A DNA stretch of 64,000 nucleotides. It comes from DAOUTY01 sp964453665 (lineage in GTDB: Bacteria > Chloroflexota > Dehalococcoidia > SZUA-161). Under the pieces are notes generated by a model. That model had not been told where the DNA came from and did no database searches. It saw nothing but the letters and a program-made list of their open reading frames with translations. How positions within the stretch are numbered: position 1 is the stretch's first letter; each line of letters begins with the position of its first letter. Position numbers and translations under genes: made by a program. Location: assembly GCA_964453665.1 (NCBI GenBank), contig CAYVQT010000007.1, positions 1-64,000 of the forward strand, written 5' to 3'. This document shows positions 61,071 to 64,000 of this stretch, piece by piece.

Positions 61071-62201
61071 TCAGTCTTTAGCAATCATATTATTGATCAA
61101 CGAGGGTATATATGAGTGGTACCGCTTCCAGTTATCGCGGGGAGCATTCTTATCAATATGTTCATTATGAAGTAGGCTATGTATACTCCCAGTTTTAAGC
61201 ATTTGGATGAATTTTGTTAGCTCATTAAGATCGCCGTAGTAGAAATGCGATTGATACGTTAAAAATTTTTGTAAAACAACTTCTGAATCGTATGAATGCT
61301 TTATTTGTTCTATCATCATTTTCAGTTTCTCTTTGTTATTATCGTAAATTATAAAATTTGGTGTAAGTTTTCCTGGCCCATCAGTATGGACATCCTCTTT
61401 AAGCCAATGTGAAGGGCACCAATAACTATAAGGAGTAAATATATAAGCTCCACATGCTTGAAGCTCTGCAATGGGAATACCAAAGCTTTCACGATGCGCG
61501 ATAAAATATATGCTGCATTGCCTGTAAATTGCCCTTATATCCTCTATAGAATACGAGCCTTCTAGAATAATATACTTCGTATTTGTATCTTCTAATGCCT
61601 CTAATTGAGTACAACGCTCATTTAAAAAATCTTTTCGTTCAAAATCCACAAGAGCTATAAATTCTTTCTGTTCTGGATAAAGCGTTCCATCGTCCAAATT
61701 AACACCTATGCAGCTATAAGGTTGTGCTGATCTTGGCATAGGATGTTCGCTGATAACAGACGTTACTAGATACCAATCGTATCTCTCGATACCAAAATTA
61801 CCAGCTGATATTCCATGTTCTTTTGAACCTTCTTTTAGCCATTTATTCCATGCGCCTCGCGTTGGTAAGTAATAATTACTATAATTAACTATTGGCATAC
61901 CAGGTAGAATCTTTCTAAGTTCCTCGATTCGAAAGTTGCGGATAAATGCAGTTGGAATGCTTTGTATCACGATTACTGCATCATATGATTCTAAATTCTT
62001 AACATAGGTCTTGAAATAATTATTTCTATTGAGTAACAGATCTTTAAAAGACCTCATAATAGTAGTAGGCAACGATAAATAACTTAACCCGTCGTAGAAT
62101 ATATCAGCTTCACAACCAATAAAATTAAGCATCCGTTCTAGGCCTTTGGCCATGGGAAGAATAAAACTACGCTCTCTATTTGCTAATAATGCTAATCGCA
62201 A
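61071..62201 (-). CDS. Probable glycosyltransferase, AT-rich gene
   Basis: 376 residues. ALLANRERSFILPMAKGLERML starts a GT-B-like N-terminal domain; the second half has KYIILEGSYSIEDIRAIYRQ and SIYFIAHRESFGIPIAELQACGAYIFTPY, where the ESFGIPIAELQACG segment matches the donor-site motif of group 1 glycosyltransferases. The base composition is noticeably more AT-rich than most of the window, suggesting separate acquisition along with the FkbM gene upstream. Confidence 0.75.
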   Translation of the reverse strand: MRLALLANRERSFILPMAKGLERMLNFIGCEADIFYDGLSYLSLPTTIMRSFKDLLLNRNNYFKTYVKNLESYDAVIVIQSIPTAFIRNFRIEELRKILPGMPIVNYSNYYLPTRGAWNKWLKEGSKEHGISAGNFGIERYDWYLVTSVISEHPMPRSAQPYSCIGVNLDDGTLYPEQKEFIALVDFERKDFLNERCTQLEALEDTNTKYIILEGSYSIEDIRAIYRQCSIYFIAHRESFGIPIAELQACGAYIFTPYSYWCPSHWLKEDVHTDGPGKLTPNFIIYDNNKEKLKMMIEQIKHSYDSEVVLQKFLTYQSHFYYGDLNELTKFIQMLKTGSIHSLLHNEHIDKNAPRDNWKRYHSYIPSLINNMIAKD

Positions 62202-62377
62202 AACATTACCTTAAGAAGTTATTTCAACTTTCAATATGCACTCATATTTCTACCGTTGAAAATATAGTCATTATCAAATTCTACGTGCCCATATCATAGT
62301 AAGGTTTATTATATGATTATTCTCGATTTATTTCGCACATTTATTTTTTACCCATTCTTAATATAGCCCCTATTCTG

Positions 62378-63277
62378 TCATAGTGAGGAGGCCTGCCTTG
62401 ATTTTGAATTGATTCTTATTAAATAGAATAGTGAGGTTAATTTGCTTTTTGGATTGCTCGGTGTAAATAACTCTGGAGAAGTCGTTGCATATACATCCCC
62501 ATAGCCTGGCCTTAAAGGAAGTGACTCCAGAATCCCACACATTTGATCTGGAGTAACCCACTTTTCAAGAGTTAAACACATTGATTCACAGATAGTGTAG
62601 TTGAAGTAGTAGGTTCCAATGCTGGAAAGGTGCTTAACACAATTTATAGCCTCGCCTATAATAGACGGATGATATTCAAAAGAAATAGTCTCAATTGGCA
62701 CGAATAAACCATTAAGAACGTTGAATTCATATCCTTCCACATCAATCTTGCAGAAGACAGGTATTCCGTATTGCTCTAGTAACTTTCCTAGGGTTGTTAC
62801 CGGTACTGTGATGCTTTTATCCCAATGGTAGTTAGCCAGCCTGCCACTTGGTCTCTCGGCTTCTAGCCACTCCTTCGAGAGGGTTGACATGCTGCCATTT
62901 TCACGGCAAAGCATTAATTGCGCTCCTCCTTCTTTATCTCCAACAGCTTTCGGACATATTGTAACTCTACGATTTTTTTTATATTTTGCTTGAAGATGTT
63001 TTACACAACTTGGTTGGGGCTCTACTGCCACTGAGATCGCGCCAAGAGCAATAAAAGCATCAATTCTCGTGCCAATATTGGCCCCAATATCAAAACATAA
63101 ATCTCCTTTATTGATGAATTTAGAATATAGCTTCAGTATTTCCTGCCGCCGAACTTTTTCTTCCTTCTTACGGATATACACCGATCGCCACCGAAAACAG
63201 TTCAGCCAATATATGACTATAGAAGCTAGCCTGTATAACCTAAATATTATCAGCAATTTGACTAGCATGTTCTTCAT
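62378..63277 (-). CDS. FkbM-family methyltransferase
   Basis: About 299 residues from the ATG at 63277 with a GGA upstream; a TTG at 63289 is possible. An N-terminal hydrophobic segment (LVKLLIIFRLYRLASIVIYWLN) could anchor it in the membrane. The FkbM core shows DLCFDIGANIGTRIDAF, ISVAVEPQPSCVKHLQAKY, and VFCKIDVEGYEFNVLNGL with the conserved IDxEGxE. It probably O-methylates a glycan sugar. AT-rich like its downstream neighbour. Confidence 0.87.
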   Translation of the reverse strand: MKNMLVKLLIIFRLYRLASIVIYWLNCFRWRSVYIRKKEEKVRRQEILKLYSKFINKGDLCFDIGANIGTRIDAFIALGAISVAVEPQPSCVKHLQAKYKKNRRVTICPKAVGDKEGGAQLMLCRENGSMSTLSKEWLEAERPSGRLANYHWDKSITVPVTTLGKLLEQYGIPVFCKIDVEGYEFNVLNGLFVPIETISFEYHPSIIGEAINCVKHLSSIGTYYFNYTICESMCLTLEKWVTPDQMCGILESLPLRPGYGDVYATTSPELFTPSNPKSKLTSLFYLIRINSKSRQASSL

Positions 63278-63801
63278 TGAGAATTCCAAATCACCGCTAC
63301 ATTCTATAGACGGTAATATTTCGAACGTATGAAGATGAATGCTTCTATCTGTCTTTTTAAAAGCGCCTTAGATATCGGCAGAGCATATTATATTAGGATT
63401 CGATTAATATTTAAAGCGCCCGATGGTGGTTGTGATTATACATATTCAGCGAAAGTTAGACACCGTAGCTTAGCTACATTAATGAACACTTCAATACGCG
63501 AAGCCTTGGCCCCTGAGGTTTATATTGTAATTCTTACCTTCTTCCAGTGTCTTGCTTTTACCTTCCTTTCTACAGCGTATTATCTCCAATTACTACATAG
63601 TGCAGACGTTATAGGGTGTCATATCGCCATGCACAATGACTGCGCCTCACTCCAGATAGGCCACGATAATTACCGCGAAGTAAGAAGTCCGAAATTAATA
63701 GCGTACTTCAATTTGAACATAAACGAGAAAATAAAAGATATACCTTTTTCAGCAAGACTACTTGATTGGGCCTGCGGCAAAACCCCCTAGCATAGCCCTA
63801 C
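63278..63801. other. Intergenic region, AT-rich
   Basis: About 520 bases between the FkbM gene and the Wzt gene end. A 153-codon open frame on the plus strand (63329-63790) has no ribosome site, no recognisable sequence and is opposite in direction to both neighbours, so it is not accepted as a gene. Confidence 0.45.
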
Positions 63802-64000
63802 TTATTCATAATCCCACTCGTGCTCCGGGAGTATCAGCGCACAGGTAAGCAAATCACCGGGCTTGGACGAAAGCACACGTAACTGCACAGTATTTTCAGC
63901 GGAAAGCAAGGTGCCAGGTCGATCACCTGCCAGGATCGCGACGCGCAGAGAATAGACACCCGGCAGTAACGGTAAATTCGGTATTCTGCATTTTACGGTC
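63802..64000 (-). CDS. wzt: Wzt-type polysaccharide ABC transporter ATPase, C-terminal fragment (cut by window edge)
   Basis: An open minus-strand frame enters from the right edge and ends with TAA at 63802-63804, giving the last 65 residues. CRIPNLPLLPGVYSLRVAIL matches the carbohydrate-binding C-terminal (Wzt_C) domain found on O-antigen ABC transporter ATPases, where the segment following IxNLPLLPGxY forms the beta-sandwich that binds the modified glycan end. This implies export of the cluster's glycan by an ABC transporter, with the permease (Wzm) expected further right. The ATPase motifs lie outside the window. Confidence 0.75.
   Translation of the reverse strand, partial: TVKCRIPNLPLLPGVYSLRVAILAGDRPGTLLSAENTVQLRVLSSKPGDLLTCALILPEHEWDYE

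Noticed and set aside
63329..63790. 153-codon plus-strand open frame
   Set aside because: No ribosome site, no recognisable motif, opposite to both neighbours, and a sequence typical of random translation.

Overview
The window looks like a bacterial chromosome segment, most plausibly from an anaerobic Chloroflexota (Dehalococcoidia-like) lineage. This placement is inferred from gene content and is not proven by a marker gene. Supporting observations are sigma70-type promoters (TTGACA/TACAAT), Shine-Dalgarno sequences, a corrinoid protein plus UROD-family methyltransferase pair, a cytoplasmic PAS-kinase/NarL-regulator pair, and a very long secreted VWA/InlB-repeat protein with a Pro/Thr-rich stalk.

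Layout. (1) 1-953: no protein gene; a 3' half of tRNA-Lys(UUU) at 451-499 looks like the scar of an integrated element. (2) 954-2683, minus: response regulator plus histidine kinase. (3) 2904-5763, plus: small unknown protein, acetyl-CoA synthetase and a cyclic-nucleotide-binding-fold protein. (4) 6125-7938, plus, behind a clear promoter: corrinoid protein and MtaA/UROD-type methyltransferase. (5) 8374-12205, plus: a sulfur/sulfation locus with two small ribbon-helix-helix-like proteins, a TauE/SafE transporter, a broken cysD, a sulfotransferase, a 5'-truncated cysN and an alkaline-phosphatase-superfamily hydrolase. (6) 12474-19094: cohesin-like lipoprotein, a small unknown protein and the 1558-residue surface protein. 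(7) 19192-64000: a large polysaccharide/glycoconjugate locus, with a plus block (20316-33082), a minus block (39169-33132), a single plus gene (39236-40630) and a long minus block (64000-40974) entered at the right edge by the 3' end of a Wzt-type ABC transporter gene.

How the genes work together. The glycan locus encodes sugar-nucleotide routes: a WbpI/WbpE/WbpD/WbpB-like set for 2,3-diacetamido sugars (27119-30770), Gmd plus Fcl for GDP-fucose, a perosamine-synthase-like aminotransferase that could share the Gmd product, and an FnlA/RmlD-like/FnlC-like set for UDP-L-FucNAc or L-QuiNAc. These are joined by about nine glycosyltransferases, seven methyltransferases (two of FkbM type), two sulfotransferases, two phosphatase-superfamily hydrolases, a cupin and an unusual FrhB-pyruvyltransferase fusion. 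The implied product is a heavily decorated (methylated, sulfated, perhaps pyruvylated) surface glycan exported by an ABC transporter.

The most unusual items are the decayed ATP sulfurylase genes on both sides of a sulfotransferase, the shared 'RLRxLGYL' peptide in three neighbouring proteins, a palindrome overlapping the RHH promoter, the FrhB-pyruvyltransferase fusion, and a relic duplicate of the RmlD-like gene start. All starts and functions were read by eye; no database search was run.
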